This document shows positions 8,364-18,387 of a stretch of 64,000 bases of DNA, piece by piece (the stretch's first letter is position 1; the number at the start of each line of letters is the position of its first letter). A program made the position numbers and the translations under genes. Under the pieces are notes generated by a model. It had not been told where the DNA came from. It did no database searches and worked only from the letters and a program-made list of their open reading frames with translations. The DNA is from Nitrosomonadaceae bacterium (lineage in GTDB: Bacteria; Pseudomonadota; Gammaproteobacteria; Burkholderiales; Nitrosomonadaceae), in the NCBI GenBank assembly GCA_002721545.1, contig PBKR01000032.1, positions 157,585 to 221,584 on the forward strand. Direction: 5' to 3'.

Positions 8364-11036
8364 TTATACCTTGATCGGATTTGGTTTTTCTGGATCAATG
8401 TTGTATTTATTTATCGCCTCCACTACTTTTTTCGACGATATCTTGCCATCCTCTTCTAAAGATTTAAGTGCAGCTAAAGTAATATAGTAACGGTCTACTT
8501 CGAAAAATTGTCGTAATTTCTCACGCGTATCGGAACGCCCAAAACCATCGGTCCCCAACACTCTGTATTTTCCTGGTACAAACTCACGTATCTGATCTGC
8601 AAAAATTTTCATATAATCTGATGCTGCTATTATTGGCCCTTCACGCTTCTCTAGACATAATCTTACATAAGATTTCTTTGGCTTCTCTGCAGGATGTAAC
8701 ATATTCCAACGTGTTACATCTAGCGCCTCTCTTCGTAATTCATTAAAACTAGTAACACTCCATATATCAGAGATAATTCCATATTCTTCTTTTAAGATAT
8801 CTGCTGCTGCAATAACTTCCCGTAAAATAGTTCCTGAGCCAAGGAGCTGTATTCTTAAATTTAAACCTTTCTCTCTCTTCTCACTACCTTCACTAAATAA
8901 ATACATACCTTTTAATATGCCTTCCTCTGAACCTTTAGGCATTTCGGGGTGAGAATAATTTTCATTCATTACGGTTATGTAGTAAAACACATCTTCTTGC
9001 TCTTGATACATTCGACGCATGCCATCTTGGATAATAACTACAAGCTCATAAGAAAATGTGGGGTCGTAAGATATACAATTAGGAATGGTTGAAGAAACTA
9101 AATGACTATGCCCATCCTCATGCTGCAAGCCCTCTCCATTCAAGGTAGTACGCCCGGCCGTTCCCCCCATCAAAAAACCACGGCAACGCATATCACCTGC
9201 TGCCCAGACAAGATCTCCAATACGCTGAAATCCAAACATTGAATAAAATATAAAGAAAGGAATCATCTGTACGCCATGAGTGCTATAAGCAGTTGCTGCT
9301 GCTATCCATGAAGACATAGCTCCAGCTTCATTAATCCCCTCCTGAAGAATCTGTCCATCTTTATCCTCTTTGTAATACATCAGCTTATCTGCATCCTCCG
9401 GCGTATAAAGCTGACCTTTTGAAGACCAGATGCCCAATTGCCGGAACATCCCTTCCATCCCAAACGTACGTGATTCATCTGCAACAATCGGTACTATTCT
9501 TTTTCGAATAATTTTATCTTTTACCAAAATATTTAGTATGCGAACAAATACCATAGTAGTAGATGACTCCCGTCCTTCACCACTAGCCTTAAGCAATATA
9601 TCAAATGCGGATAAGGCTGGTATTTGCAGTGCCTCTGTATTCTGCCTCTGATTTTTATGAAGAAGCCCTCCCAGTGCATTACGCTTCTCTCGCATATACG
9701 TTAACTCTGGAGAGCCTTCTTCAAACATAAGATATGGTAAGTCTTCTATTTCATTGTCTGGAACAGGCAAGTGAAAGCGGTCGCGAAATGATTTTAGAGA
9801 AGTAGTACCCATTTTCTTTTGTTGATGAGTAATATTCTGGGCCTCACCTGCTTCACCCATACCATAACCCTTGATTGTCTTAGCAAGTATCACTGTTGGT
9901 TGCCCAGTATGCTTTACTGCTGAAGCATATGCAGCATATACTTTATGAGGATCATGGCCGCCACGATTTAATCTCCAAATATCATCATCAGACATATTGG
10001 CCACCATTTCTAATAATTCTGGATATTTCCCAAAGAAATGCTTCCGAACATATGAACCATCTCTTGATTTGAATGTTTGGTACTCACCATCAACACATTC
10101 CATCATTCTTTTTTGTAGTAAGCCTTTTGTATCTTTTGCTAACAAAGGATCCCAATAAGAACCCCAAATTACTTTTATAACATTCCAACCAGCCCCACGA
10201 AAACTACCTTCCAGCTCTTGAATAATCTTACCATTACCACGAACAGGCCCATCTAAACGCTGAAGATTACAGTTAACAATAAATATTAAATTATCAAGGC
10301 TTTCTCGTGATGCCAACGAAATTGCACCTAATGACTCAGGCTCATCCATTTCTCCATCACCCATAAAAGCCCAGACTTTACGGCCTTCAATCTTTGCTAA
10401 GCCACGACTACCAAGATATTTCATGAAACGAGCCTGATAGATAGCCATTAATGGCCCTAGCCCCATTGATACCGTTGGAAATCTCCAAAAATCAGGCATT
10501 AACCAAGGATGTGGATAGGAAGACAGACCTTTACCTCCTACCTCCTGACGGAAATTATCTAATTTCTTTTTAGTTAACTCTCCTAGCATAAAGGCGCGCG
10601 CATAAATTCCAGGAGAAGAGTGCCCCTGTACAAGGACTAAATCACCCCCATGATCCTTGCTGGTAGATTGCCAAAAATGGTTGTAGCCCACATCATAAAG
10701 TGTTGCTGCAGATGCAAAAGTTGAGATATGACCCCCCACATTTGTCTTTTTATTTGCGCGTAATACCATTACCATAGCATTCCATCGAACGTAAGAACGA
10801 ATGCGGGATTCAAGCTCATGATCCCCAGGCGATTTTTCTTCTTTACCAGGGGGGATAGAATTTATATATGCAGTAGTAGCACTATAAGGAAGATAAGCTC
10901 CAGATCTACGGGCTTTTTCTACTAGTTTCTCCAATAAATAATGCGCCCTCTCTGTTCCCTCAAGAGCCATTACAGAATCAAGAGCATCAAGCCATTCCTG
11001 AGTTTCCTGTGGGTCAATATCTGGCATATGTTCCAT
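8364..11036 (-). CDS. aceE: Pyruvate dehydrogenase E1 component (homodimeric type)
   Basis: AceE decarboxylates pyruvate with thiamine diphosphate and acetylates the lipoyl group of AceF. At 890 residues it is the large homodimeric E1. The cofactor motif GDGEMDEPES is visible, with the downstream VNCNLQRLDGPVRGNGK stretch that closes the thiamine-Mg site. The TIPNCISYDP region in the C-terminal half is also typical. It lies between folD and aceF on one strand, so aceEF form an operon giving acetyl-CoA, which fits an autotroph that still needs a carbon link from pyruvate. Confidence 0.95.
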   Translation of the reverse strand: MEHMPDIDPQETQEWLDALDSVMALEGTERAHYLLEKLVEKARRSGAYLPYSATTAYINSIPPGKEEKSPGDHELESRIRSYVRWNAMVMVLRANKKTNVGGHISTFASAATLYDVGYNHFWQSTSKDHGGDLVLVQGHSSPGIYARAFMLGELTKKKLDNFRQEVGGKGLSSYPHPWLMPDFWRFPTVSMGLGPLMAIYQARFMKYLGSRGLAKIEGRKVWAFMGDGEMDEPESLGAISLASRESLDNLIFIVNCNLQRLDGPVRGNGKIIQELEGSFRGAGWNVIKVIWGSYWDPLLAKDTKGLLQKRMMECVDGEYQTFKSRDGSYVRKHFFGKYPELLEMVANMSDDDIWRLNRGGHDPHKVYAAYASAVKHTGQPTVILAKTIKGYGMGEAGEAQNITHQQKKMGTTSLKSFRDRFHLPVPDNEIEDLPYLMFEEGSPELTYMREKRNALGGLLHKNQRQNTEALQIPALSAFDILLKASGEGRESSTTMVFVRILNILVKDKIIRKRIVPIVADESRTFGMEGMFRQLGIWSSKGQLYTPEDADKLMYYKEDKDGQILQEGINEAGAMSSWIAAATAYSTHGVQMIPFFIFYSMFGFQRIGDLVWAAGDMRCRGFLMGGTAGRTTLNGEGLQHEDGHSHLVSSTIPNCISYDPTFSYELVVIIQDGMRRMYQEQEDVFYYITVMNENYSHPEMPKGSEEGILKGMYLFSEGSEKREKGLNLRIQLLGSGTILREVIAAADILKEEYGIISDIWSVTSFNELRREALDVTRWNMLHPAEKPKKSYVRLCLEKREGPIIAASDYMKIFADQIREFVPGKYRVLGTDGFGRSDTREKLRQFFEVDRYYITLAALKSLEEDGKISSKKVVEAINKYNIDPEKPNPIKV

Positions 11037-11061
11037 GTTTCTACCTTATAGTTATTACGTA

Positions 11062-11943
11062 CTATTTATCCGTATTATTTTTTGACATAATTTCGGACTG
11101 AATACGTCTTGCTGCCTCAATGGTATTACAAAGTAACATAGCAATTGTCATCGGCCCTACTCCACCTGGCACGGGAGTGATATATCCTGCTTTCTCCCTA
11201 ACAGCATCAAAATCTACATCACCTGCTAATTTACCGTCTGGCATACGATTTATACCCACATCTATAACCGTTACACCAAGCTTAACCATTTTAGCTGTAA
11301 TCATTCTAGGCTTACCAGTAGCAACTACTAAAATATCTGCGCGTTTTGTGTGCTCTTCGAGATTAATTGTTTTCGATGTGCAAATAGTAACGGTCGCACC
11401 TTTCTCCAACAACATCAGCGCCATCGGTTTCCCAACAATATTACTTCGCCCCACTATTACTGCATGCTGCCCCTCAATCTGAATATTATTCTTCTCCAAC
11501 ATTTTCATCACACCATAAGGTGTGCAAGGTGGGTATACAGCATAACCGGTAACGAGCGCGCCTATATTATTTAAATGAAAGCCATCCACATCTTTTTCAA
11601 CCCCAATAGAACCAATTATTTTTTTGTCTTCAAAGTGCCGTGGTAGTGGTAATTGCACTAAAATGCCATGTATTCTAGAATTTGTATTCAGCTCATGAAT
11701 ACAACTTAAAACCTTATCCTGATCAGCACTATCAGGAAATTCATGCACCTCCGAATAAATACCGGCTTCATTACAGGCTCTCACCTTATTACGTACATAA
11801 ATACCAGAAGCCTGATTATCCCCAACAATAATCACAGCTAACCCCGGTTGCATACCTTTACATTTTAATTGCTCAGCACGAACCCTACATTCTACTCGCA
11901 ATGCTTTAGCAATTATCTTGCCATCTATAATCACAGCGCTCAT
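11062..11943 (-). CDS. folD: Methylenetetrahydrofolate dehydrogenase/cyclohydrolase FolD
   Basis: FolD interconverts methylene-, methenyl- and formyl-tetrahydrofolate. The 293-residue protein has the catalytic YVRNK motif (lysine of the cyclohydrolase site), VQLPLPRHF, the NADP-binding GRSNIVGKPMA and the final PVPGGVGPMTIAML. It is 25 nt upstream of aceE on the same strand, so it may share its promoter with the pyruvate dehydrogenase genes. Confidence 0.95.
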   Translation of the reverse strand: MSAVIIDGKIIAKALRVECRVRAEQLKCKGMQPGLAVIIVGDNQASGIYVRNKVRACNEAGIYSEVHEFPDSADQDKVLSCIHELNTNSRIHGILVQLPLPRHFEDKKIIGSIGVEKDVDGFHLNNIGALVTGYAVYPPCTPYGVMKMLEKNNIQIEGQHAVIVGRSNIVGKPMALMLLEKGATVTICTSKTINLEEHTKRADILVVATGKPRMITAKMVKLGVTVIDVGINRMPDGKLAGDVDFDAVREKAGYITPVPGGVGPMTIAMLLCNTIEAARRIQSEIMSKNNTDK

Positions 11944-12015
11944 AATTTTCTCAAGATTGTCAGGTTTCTAAGTATTTTACTAACATATTTGTATTTTTTA
12001 ATTACAATGCCCACC

Positions 12016-12037
12016 TATGGCAAAAATCTATGCCATA
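12016..12037. promoter_or_regulatory. Small inverted repeat upstream of folD
   Basis: TATGGCA (12016-12022) and TGCCATA (12031-12037) are perfect 7-bp arms with an 8-nt centre, about 75 nt before the folD start. It is not followed by a T-run, so an operator is more plausible than a terminator. No regulator is known for it. Confidence 0.3.
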
Positions 12038-12127
12038 AACAAGCTCTAGAGTTTAATATTTAGAAAAAGAAAACCACAAGCAGGTCAACATTAAGATCAC
12101 TAGTAAGCATCCTAACTTAAACTAAGT

Positions 12128-12763
12128 TTAATTTTTTTTCTTAAACTTTATCCGATATATCAAAACTCCAATGATAAATGTTGGCATTACAACTAATGCT
12201 GCAGCAAATAGCCCCGATGCTAATATAGTGATACCACTACTTGTTGGCGCATATAACGTAACAAAAAATATTGCCATAATTGCTGCAGCGCTCCCACCTA
12301 AGAGCATAAACCTCTTCCCTCTACTATAAAACCGCCAGAGAGCCCCAGAAACACGCACTTCATCACGGTGTTCGTCAAAAATCATATCTAGACTATTATC
12401 ATCCTGGTTAGCCTGATAACCTACAGTTACAGCATATGCCTCGTTACTTCCTTCTTCTTGAGAAAGATCTTTTAAAAGCGCAATTCGCTTTGCAGCAATC
12501 TTATTACTCATGCCGCCTTTTACTAGTATCTTATTTAATGATTCAAACGCATGCTCACGCGGATTGGTTATTACATCCAATCTTTCGCCATGACGCCACA
12601 TCACGCCAATTAAATAAAGATGAATGGTCATTTCCTGAAATGGAGGCGCAAAATCATATCCCTTATTTTCAACAATAGATAACTGTGCGGCTAATAATTT
12701 CTCACCATTCATAATACAAATATCATGCGTTGAATCGGTATTTTTATGTTTTATATCATTCAA
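12128..12763 (-). CDS. Unknown protein with two C-terminal membrane helices
   Basis: I do not recognise this 211-residue protein. The first ~145 residues are soluble and polar, with a cytosolic-looking sequence (FQEMTIHLYLIGVMWRHGE near 42-60). Two hydrophobic segments follow at about 150-172 and 178-202, ending with a basic tail, RIKFKKKN. There is no signal peptide, so an N-in, tail-anchored hairpin topology is likely. It stands alone between folD and the AmoD-like gene, transcribed away from the latter, and codon use matches the neighbours. It may be a lineage-specific gene of ammonia oxidisers, but that is a guess from context. Confidence 0.75.
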   Translation of the reverse strand: MNDIKHKNTDSTHDICIMNGEKLLAAQLSIVENKGYDFAPPFQEMTIHLYLIGVMWRHGERLDVITNPREHAFESLNKILVKGGMSNKIAAKRIALLKDLSQEEGSNEAYAVTVGYQANQDDNSLDMIFDEHRDEVRVSGALWRFYSRGKRFMLLGGSAAAIMAIFFVTLYAPTSSGITILASGLFAAALVVMPTFIIGVLIYRIKFKKKN

Positions 12764-13136
12764 TATTGTAATTAAGAGCTATGGCTAGGCCCTGCTTATT
12801 ATTTATTAAAACATCTATTATATACTGACAAACAGATTCTTAAAAAAAGACTGATTAATAAGACTAAATAATCTTAGCCCTTCACGAATAAAAATACTAT
12901 GCCACATACCTTTAAATTAAATTTTTTCCTTAAAATATTTAGAAAAAACCTAAAAAATCTGTATTTTATATTTACTAAAATATTGCACTTTCTTATTAGT
13001 TATCTGGCCTTTACTATATTTCATTTTTATAAGCGACTCCCATTCTTGATTTAATTGAGATACAATCCTTCGATTACGCTTTTCAACAATACCACTGGGT
13101 AATTGATTGGTCAGAATATAAAATTATGGAGATATT
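12764..13136. other. Divergent intergenic region, 373 bp
   Basis: This very AT-rich gap lies between two divergent genes and must hold both promoters. I found no ORF with a plausible start, no RNA gene and no strong hairpin. Upstream of the AmoD-like gene there is TACAAT at about 13060 and a clear ribosome binding site, GGAG, about 7 nt before ATG at 13137. Confidence 0.5.
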
Positions 13137-13742
13137 ATGAATAAAGCAAGTTGGGCTTTGCACCTAAAATGGATTGCTGTGTTGGTATCAATGATGGTGC
13201 TGCCAGCTTATGGTCAACTAATGATTGGTCATATGGGCCATTCTGGAGGCGATGACTGCAATATAAAATCAGGCCCTATTCCTCTTAATTATAGCGTCTA
13301 TGAAAAACCAAAGGGGGCTCTTCCACCTACAATGGGCCATTGCAAGCATGTGCCAAACATAGGTGAGCACCTTGTAACTATCGACCTTCAGGGCTCTAAA
13401 TCCCGAGAAATACCAATTGGTATTCGTCTTGTCTTAGTAGAAGGGGGGCAGAATAAAACAATTATGTCTAAATCCCCAGAGCTATATTCATCTGGAACTA
13501 TTAATTTTGGACTAAACTTCAAAGAATTAGGCCAATATCATATACTATTAGAAACTAAACAGAATGAGAAAATAATTACAGCAGCTACCCTTCCTTTACA
13601 TGTTGGTGAAGGTGGTGGACATGGAAGCCACTCTGGCGGCATTGGCATGCTCGAGATTGCCCTATTGTTAGGTGTAGGCGGTATTGCAAGCTTCTTCTGG
13701 GTACGTCGTAAATCGAATAAAAATGAAGAAAATACTTCCTGA
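13137..13742 (+). CDS. AmoD/PmoD-family periplasmic protein, solitary third copy
   Basis: This 201-residue protein is a paralogue of the two encoded at 62517-63772. It has a signal peptide (cut probably near residue 26), a His/Met/Gly stretch (about 29-38), a soluble domain, and a C-terminal membrane helix (about 168-187) before a basic tail. Aligned with AmoD, Cys41 and Cys69 match the conserved cysteines Cys39 and Cys64. However, the Met and His that follow the first Cys in AmoD are Leu50 and Asn51 here. PmoD proteins are known to form a copper site in methane oxidisers; with these changes this copy probably binds copper differently or not at all. It is far from the amo cluster and has no operon partner. 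Confidence 0.72.
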   Translation: MNKASWALHLKWIAVLVSMMVLPAYGQLMIGHMGHSGGDDCNIKSGPIPLNYSVYEKPKGALPPTMGHCKHVPNIGEHLVTIDLQGSKSREIPIGIRLVLVEGGQNKTIMSKSPELYSSGTINFGLNFKELGQYHILLETKQNEKIITAATLPLHVGEGGGHGSHSGGIGMLEIALLLGVGGIASFFWVRRKSNKNEENTS

Positions 13743-13944
13743 ATGACGAAGCGTAAAGCAAAATAAAAACTAAAACAGAGATAGAAACCAAAAAGAAAAT
13801 AACATATTTATTAAGCTTTACATTTTAGTATACTGTGGTAGTAATTAGCTTTTGATAAAATACCTACTATAGCGCTATTTTAAAGAGTCATTCTGTATTT
13901 CTTTAACATTTTTATAGAAAACAGATAGTTGAGTCATGGCATAT

Positions 13945-16035
13945 TTATTTATTTACCATGCCACAATGTTGCAATAATGCGTCTATTTTTGGCTCCCGAC
14001 CTCGTAATGCAATAAATGATTCTAATGCCTTACGACTGCCACCAACAGCAAGAATCTCATCACGAAATCTAGCCCCTATTTTTTCACTTTTTGTCCCTTC
14101 TGCGCTTTCCTCAAACATACTATAAGCATCGGCAGATAATACTTCTGCCCACTTATAACTATAATAACCAGCCGCGTATCCGCCAGCAAATATATGTGCA
14201 AAACTATTAGGAAAGCGATTGAATTTTGGTGGGATGATAACTGCAACTTCCTTACGGACACTATCCAACAAATCTAATACTGTCCCTCCCTCTTCTAGAT
14301 TAAAATCAAAGTGCAGATGCATATCAAACAATGAAAACTCAATTTGTCGCAATGTCTGTAGACCACTCTGATAATTTTTTGCAGCAATCATTTTATCAAA
14401 TACTTCTCGAGGCAGTGATTCCCCACTCTCTATATGCTGTGTCATCCCAGATAGCACATCCCATTCCCAGCAAAAATTTTCCATATATTGACTAGGAAAT
14501 TCAACTGCATCCCATTCAACCCCATTGATTCCAGAAACACCTAATTCTTCTACCTGAGTAAGCAAATGATGCAAACCATGACCAAATTCATGGAATAAAG
14601 TTATAACTTCATTATGAGTAAAAAGTGCCGGCCGTATTTCACCATCCATGCTTACTGGCTTTGCAAAATTACAATTAAGATATGCCACCGGAGTTTGAAT
14701 CTTATTTTCAATTCTCCTCCGTGTAATCGCATCATCCATCCACGCACCACCTTGTTTACCGGATCGCGCATACAGATCAATATAAAATTGCCCTACCAGC
14801 TGTTCATTTATATTTTTTATACTAAATAGTTTTACATCAGGGTGCCAAAATTGAAACTCGAAACTATCTTCTGAAGGCGTAATAGTGATCTGATAAAGAT
14901 TCTCTACTAGCTTGAACATACCTTCTAATACCTTAGATTCAGGAAAATATTGCTTAATTTCATCATCAGAAAATGCATAACGAGCAACCCGTAATTTTTC
15001 ACTTATATATGCTAAATCCCATGATTCAAGGCTCTTTAGTCCAAATTGTTCAAAAGCAAATTGCTGCAGCTCCTTTAGATCACGCTTAGCATATGGCTTA
15101 GCTTTAACCGCCAAATCTGTTAGAAATCCTAGAACTTGCTTTGGTGTTGAGGCCATTTTTGACGCTAATGATACTTCAGCATAATTATTAAATCCAAGTA
15201 ACAATGCCTCTTCTTTACGTAATTTAAGTATTTTTTTTATTAATGGAGTATTGTCCCAATCAGTCCCGTGATTTGAGCAAGTATCAATACTGATTTCTAT
15301 CTCACTAGCACGCGTAGAATAAGCTTTATACATTTTTCTACGTAATTCTCTATTATCAGCATACTGCATAATTGGCTGATAAGAAGGTGCGTGCAACGTA
15401 AATTTCCAGCCAGTAACATTATCTTTTTTTGCAATTTCTTTTGCTACTTGCAAAACATCTTCTGGAATACCAGATACCTCTTCTACACTTTCTATATGCA
15501 GCCTAAAATTATTAGTTGCATCTAATAGATTGTCACTAAATCTAGAAGCAAGTGAAGATAATTCTTCCTGAATATTAAGAAAACGCTTCTTTTTTGCAGG
15601 CGGTAGCTCAGCACCACCCAACCGGAAATCTCGTAGCTCATTTTTAATTATTATTTTTTGGGCAGGATTTAGATTCTTAAATTCGCTACTAGCGCAAAGT
15701 TTTTTAAATTTCTCATATAACGTCTGATTTTGTGCAAGTCCAGCATAATATTTTGTAACTATTGGTAACGTAGTGTTATATACCTCTCGTAATTCCAAGC
15801 TATTCATTACCGAATTTAAATGCGACACCTGACCCCATGCACGAGATAATTGTTCATGTACATCTGTCATTGGCTGTACAAAATTATGCCAAGTTGGATC
15901 AGCAGGATCACTAAGAATTTTTTTAACAGTTAAAGAACTATGCTTTAATAACTCTTCTACAGCTGGAACAATATGCTTAGTTTTAATTTCAGCAAACTTT
16001 GGTAAACCAGAAAAATTAAGCAAAGGATTAGTCAT
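13945..16035 (-). CDS. prlC: Oligopeptidase A (M3 metallopeptidase)
   Basis: PrlC is a cytosolic zinc peptidase that degrades signal peptides and other short peptides. The 696-residue protein has the M3 motif HEFGHGLHH at about residue 478, with the third zinc ligand in the following EFPSQYMENF segment. No signal peptide is present. It is convergent with the AmoD-like gene across a 202-bp gap and lies 51 bp downstream of pyrC' on the same strand, so it could be at the end of the pyrimidine operon. Confidence 0.95.
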   Translation of the reverse strand: MTNPLLNFSGLPKFAEIKTKHIVPAVEELLKHSSLTVKKILSDPADPTWHNFVQPMTDVHEQLSRAWGQVSHLNSVMNSLELREVYNTTLPIVTKYYAGLAQNQTLYEKFKKLCASSEFKNLNPAQKIIIKNELRDFRLGGAELPPAKKKRFLNIQEELSSLASRFSDNLLDATNNFRLHIESVEEVSGIPEDVLQVAKEIAKKDNVTGWKFTLHAPSYQPIMQYADNRELRRKMYKAYSTRASEIEISIDTCSNHGTDWDNTPLIKKILKLRKEEALLLGFNNYAEVSLASKMASTPKQVLGFLTDLAVKAKPYAKRDLKELQQFAFEQFGLKSLESWDLAYISEKLRVARYAFSDDEIKQYFPESKVLEGMFKLVENLYQITITPSEDSFEFQFWHPDVKLFSIKNINEQLVGQFYIDLYARSGKQGGAWMDDAITRRRIENKIQTPVAYLNCNFAKPVSMDGEIRPALFTHNEVITLFHEFGHGLHHLLTQVEELGVSGINGVEWDAVEFPSQYMENFCWEWDVLSGMTQHIESGESLPREVFDKMIAAKNYQSGLQTLRQIEFSLFDMHLHFDFNLEEGGTVLDLLDSVRKEVAVIIPPKFNRFPNSFAHIFAGGYAAGYYSYKWAEVLSADAYSMFEESAEGTKSEKIGARFRDEILAVGGSRKALESFIALRGREPKIDALLQHCGMVNK

Positions 16036-16086
16036 ATTAATCTATAAATAATTACTATACTCTACACTTAAGCATATATCTTAAAT

Positions 16087-17361
16087 TTATCCTTCGTATA
16101 CGATAATGCCATTTGCTAAAGTGTATTTTACCTTTCCTTGAAGCTCCAAACCGAGAAATGGCGTATTCTTACCTTGACTTTTAAGTGCTGAAGCCTCAAC
16201 TCTCCAATGTTCATCTGGATCAAAAATACACAAATCAGCAGTCGCCCCTATAGACAAATCACCAATCTCTACCCCTAGTATTCTTGCTGGCTCCGAGGTA
16301 ATTTTAGCTACAGCCGCAGACAATGGAAAGTCTACTTCTTTAGCCCATTTTAATGTAAGTGGAAGTAATAATTCTATAGAAGTAGCACCAGCCTCAGATT
16401 CACCAAAAGGCAGTAGCTTTGCATCATCATCAACCGGCGCATGATCTGAACATACTGCATCTATAGTCCCATCAATTAGACCAGCACGTAATGCATCCCG
16501 ATCACTTATTCCTCTTAGTGGCGGAATAAGATGGCAATTGGCATCAAAAAAGCTAATATCCATTTCTGAGAGGTGTATATGATTAGCTGTCACGTCACAA
16601 GTAATTAACAAATCTTGCTGCTTCGCAGCCCTAACCATTGCAACTCCTTCTGCACTGGAAATACGACAAAGATGAACTTTGGCACCAGTTTCTTTTGCAA
16701 TTAAAATAATTTTAGATAGCGCTATTGTTTCAGCACATATAGGAATCGATGGCAAACCTAAACGAGTTGCTACTTCACCATCATGGGCCACTCCACTATC
16801 AGCAATACTATCATCCTCTGGACGTAGCCAAACACTAAAACCAAAAGTAGATGCATACTGCATTGCTTGCATCATCACACGTGTATCGAGTAACAATTTA
16901 TCAGATTGGCTAAAAGCAACACAACCAGCATCATGTAATTCGGCCATTTCCGTCAATCGCTCCCCCTTCAATTCTCTTGTAAGAGCACCAATAGGGTAAA
17001 CATGTGCCTGATTTAAACCTTTAGCACGATACTTTAACATATCAACTAAACCTGGCTCATCAAGTGGTGGGTTAGTATCAGGAGGACAGGCTAGACTTGT
17101 GACTCCTCCTGCAACAGCTGCCCCCATCTCAGATTCAAGTGTAGCCATATACTCAAGCCCTGGCTCACGTAACCGTACTGATAAATCCACAAGACCTGGG
17201 CATACTATTAACCCCCTAGCATTTATAACGTAATTAGGCTGAAAGGACTTAGGTTCATCTCCTATGGCAACAATTTTTCCGGCAACAATATATACATTAT
17301 TTATAGCATCGATATTGTTCTTAGGGTCGATTACTCGACCATCTTTGATAAGGATTCTCAT
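16087..17361 (-). CDS. pyrC': Dihydroorotase-like protein PyrC' (probably non-catalytic)
   Basis: The 424-residue protein is a type I dihydroorotase by sequence, with the amidohydrolase fold and SDHAPVDDDAK at the C-terminal side. The metal-binding HxH of active enzymes is missing: where DxHxHLREPG is expected it reads DLSVRLREPG (residues 59-68), so both histidines are replaced by Ser61 and Arg63. The later HLCH is HLCR. In Pseudomonas an inactive PyrC' of this kind is needed to assemble aspartate transcarbamoylase, and the gene is next to pyrB here too. A real dihydroorotase must be encoded elsewhere. Confidence 0.88.
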   Translation of the reverse strand: MRILIKDGRVIDPKNNIDAINNVYIVAGKIVAIGDEPKSFQPNYVINARGLIVCPGLVDLSVRLREPGLEYMATLESEMGAAVAGGVTSLACPPDTNPPLDEPGLVDMLKYRAKGLNQAHVYPIGALTRELKGERLTEMAELHDAGCVAFSQSDKLLLDTRVMMQAMQYASTFGFSVWLRPEDDSIADSGVAHDGEVATRLGLPSIPICAETIALSKIILIAKETGAKVHLCRISSAEGVAMVRAAKQQDLLITCDVTANHIHLSEMDISFFDANCHLIPPLRGISDRDALRAGLIDGTIDAVCSDHAPVDDDAKLLPFGESEAGATSIELLLPLTLKWAKEVDFPLSAAVAKITSEPARILGVEIGDLSIGATADLCIFDPDEHWRVEASALKSQGKNTPFLGLELQGKVKYTLANGIIVYEG

Positions 17362-17439
17362 AATATTCTATTTTGATCGCAATTATGAAACATAAATCAC
17401 TTTACATATTATGTGCAAAATTTCCTCTTATTAAAAAAC

Positions 17440-18387
17440 TCAATTCCCCGCCAAAATTGTCATTACCGCCATCCGTACCGCAATACCATAAGTTACTTGA
17501 GGAAGAATAACCGACTGCATCCCATCAGCTACAGCTGATTCAATCTCAATACCGCGATTCATTGGGCCAGGGTGCATGACAATAGCGTCATGTTTTGCTA
17601 AGGCCAATTTCTCCTGCGTAAGCCCATAATATTTAAAGTATTCTTCAGCACTAGGAAGACGAGCGCTCAACATGCGCTCATTCTGTAAACGCAGCATTAA
17701 TACAACATCTACGCCTTTAAGCCCTTCCTCCATATTGTGATATACGTGTACACCAAGATGCATAACCTTACTTGGTAACAATGTTTTAGGTGAGATTACC
17801 CGTACTTCAGGTACACCTAAGGTAGTTAAAGCATGAATCTGTGAGCGTGCAACTCTTGAATGCAAAATATCGCCAACAATAGCTACACGTAAATTATGAA
17901 AATCACATTTATAACGGCGAATAGTAAACATATCCAATAACGCCTGCGTCGGGTGTGCATGGCGCCCATCACCAGCATTTATAACATGAATTTCAGGGCG
18001 CACATGGCGTGCTATCAAATGAGCAGCTCCACTTTGCGAATGCCGCACAATAAACATATCAGCATGCATTGCAGAAAGATTATTCACAGTATCTAACATT
18101 GTTTCACCTTTAGACTGAGAAGAAGAAGCAATATTAAGGTTAACAATATCTGCCGACAATCGCTTAGCAGCTATCTCAAATGTGGTACGAGTACGAGTAC
18201 TAGGCTCAAAGAAAAGATTAAATATAGCTTTCCCTCTGAGCAATGGTACTTTTTTAATATCACGCTCAGTAACGCCGACAAATGATTCTGCTGTATCAAG
18301 TATTTTTAATAAAATAGGAGCAGGAAGCCCCTCAGTAGTTAAGAGGTGCTGTAATTTTCTATTCTTATTTAACTGAGGATTATTCAT
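17440..18387 (-). CDS. pyrB: Aspartate carbamoyltransferase catalytic subunit
   Basis: PyrB condenses carbamoyl phosphate with aspartate, the committed step of pyrimidine synthesis. The 315-residue protein has the carbamoyl-phosphate site [12 protein letters not shown] (about 60-71) and the [10 protein letters not shown] segment near 268-277. No pyrI regulatory gene is adjacent; together with PyrC' next door, this suggests the PyrB6-PyrC'6 dodecamer class. It overlaps the pyrR stop by one base. Confidence 0.96.
   Translation of the reverse strand: MNNPQLNKNRKLQHLLTTEGLPAPILLKILDTAESFVGVTERDIKKVPLLRGKAIFNLFFEPSTRTRTTFEIAAKRLSADIVNLNIASSSQSKGETMLDTVNNLSAMHADMFIVRHSQSGAAHLIARHVRPEIHVINAGDGRHAHPTQALLDMFTIRRYKCDFHNLRVAIVGDILHSRVARSQIHALTTLGVPEVRVISPKTLLPSKVMHLGVHVYHNMEEGLKGVDVVLMLRLQNERMLSARLPSAEEYFKYYGLTQEKLALAKHDAIVMHPGPMNRGIEIESAVADGMQSVILPQVTYGIAVRMAVMTILAGN

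Noticed and set aside
12100-12140. Stem TTAAAC/GTTTAA followed by eight T near the end of the unknown membrane-protein gene
   Set aside because: The T-run lies on the plus strand, where no gene is transcribed into it, and the stem is only six AT-rich pairs.
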